From: Desulfurococcales archaeon
GTDB lineage: Archaea > Thermoproteota > Thermoprotei_A > Sulfolobales > Desulfurococcaceae
DNA length: 5,873 bases
Assembly: GCA_027064845.1 (NCBI GenBank)
Contig: JAMOPC010000485.1
Location: 1 to 5,873 of the forward strand
Direction: 5' to 3'
The notes under the pieces are model-generated. The model searched no databases, had not been told where the DNA came from, and saw only the letters and a list, made by a program, of their open reading frames with translations. Of the stretch, positions 5,567 to 5,873 are shown piece by piece. Position 1 is the stretch's first letter, and the number at the start of each line of letters is the position of its first letter. A program made the position numbers and the translations under genes.

Positions 5567-5873
5567 AGTTATTGAAGAAATAATTGTTTCATTATATAAG
5601 AATGGGTTATTTAAAATAGGTACTTTCAAATTAACTAGCGGTAAAATTAGTCCATATTACCTAGATCTAAGAGTTCTTCCAAGCTATCCTACTCTCTATA
5701 GAAAGTTTATGAACTTAGCTGTAGAACTGTTAAAGAATATGAACATAAAATTCGATGCCATAGCTGGTATTGAAACAGCAGGAATTGTTCATGCATCTTA
5801 CCTGGGATGCTTACTAGATAAACCAATAATATATATTAGGAAGAAACCTAAAGAACATGGTACGAAGAAACTT
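5559..5873 (+). CDS. pyrE: Orotate phosphoribosyltransferase, 3' end beyond window
   Basis: PyrE joins orotate to PRPP, giving OMP (the PyrF substrate) and pyrophosphate. The 105 visible codons run open to the right edge, about half of a typical protein of this family. They show FKLTSGKISPYYLDLR (residues 23-38), the family's N-terminal substrate signature, then FDAIAGIETAGIVHAS (68-83) and IYIRKKPKEHGTKK (91-104), where the Lys-rich flexible loop contacts PRPP across the dimer. The PRPP motif with paired acids would come later and is outside the window. The ATG at 5559 has a strong ribosome site and overlaps the end of pyrF by 8 nt, so pyrF and pyrE are translationally coupled. Confidence 0.95.
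   Translation, partial: MDKVIEEIIVSLYKNGLFKIGTFKLTSGKISPYYLDLRVLPSYPTLYRKFMNLAVELLKNMNIKFDAIAGIETAGIVHASYLGCLLDKPIIYIRKKPKEHGTKKL

Overview
The window looks like chromosomal DNA of a hyperthermophilic crenarchaeon, most likely Desulfurococcales (Staphylothermus-like; this genus guess rests on recall of protein style, not on a search). The signs are visibly AT-rich protein genes with Ile ATA and Arg AGA/AGG codons, a very GC-rich tRNA gene carrying an archaeal bulge-helix-bulge intron and no encoded CCA, Shine-Dalgarno sites of the GGTGAT type, a promoter spaced for a leaderless mRNA, and archaeal-type CTP synthase, OMP decarboxylase, orotate phosphoribosyltransferase and purine phosphoribosyltransferase sequences.

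Layout, left to right. Positions 1-871 (minus strand) hold a four-CBS-domain protein that runs off the left edge; its last visible part is a Pro-rich linker with alternating Val-Pro type dipeptides. Positions 872-1043 are an AT-rich gap containing a 9-bp inverted repeat. A tRNA-Glu(UUC) gene with a 33-nt intron lies at 1044-1151 and is followed by a T-tract. A 468-residue multi-spanning membrane protein resembling GT-C (Gpi18-like) glycosyltransferases occupies 1263-2669. It converges on, and overlaps by 32 bp, a minus-strand purine-type phosphoribosyltransferase gene (2638-3183). A 98-bp divergent promoter region separates the latter from a plus-strand pyrimidine cluster: pyrG (CTP synthase), pyrF (OMP decarboxylase) and pyrE (orotate phosphoribosyltransferase, cut by the right edge). 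The cluster is tightly packed: pyrG and pyrF overlap by 4 nt, pyrF and pyrE by 8 nt.

Functionally, PyrE and PyrF are the last two steps to UMP, and PyrG converts UTP to CTP, so the right half is a pyrimidine nucleotide operon with its distal enzyme first. The divergent phosphoribosyltransferase uses the same co-substrate as PyrE (PRPP), so the 3184-3281 region may set the balance between purine salvage and pyrimidine synthesis (inference). The CBS protein may sense adenylate ligands, but nothing in the sequence ties it to the nucleotide genes.

I found no mobile element, CRISPR array or clearly novel multi-gene system. The least explained items are the CBS protein with its Pro-rich tail, the orphan GT-C-like membrane protein, and the inverted repeat beside the tRNA.
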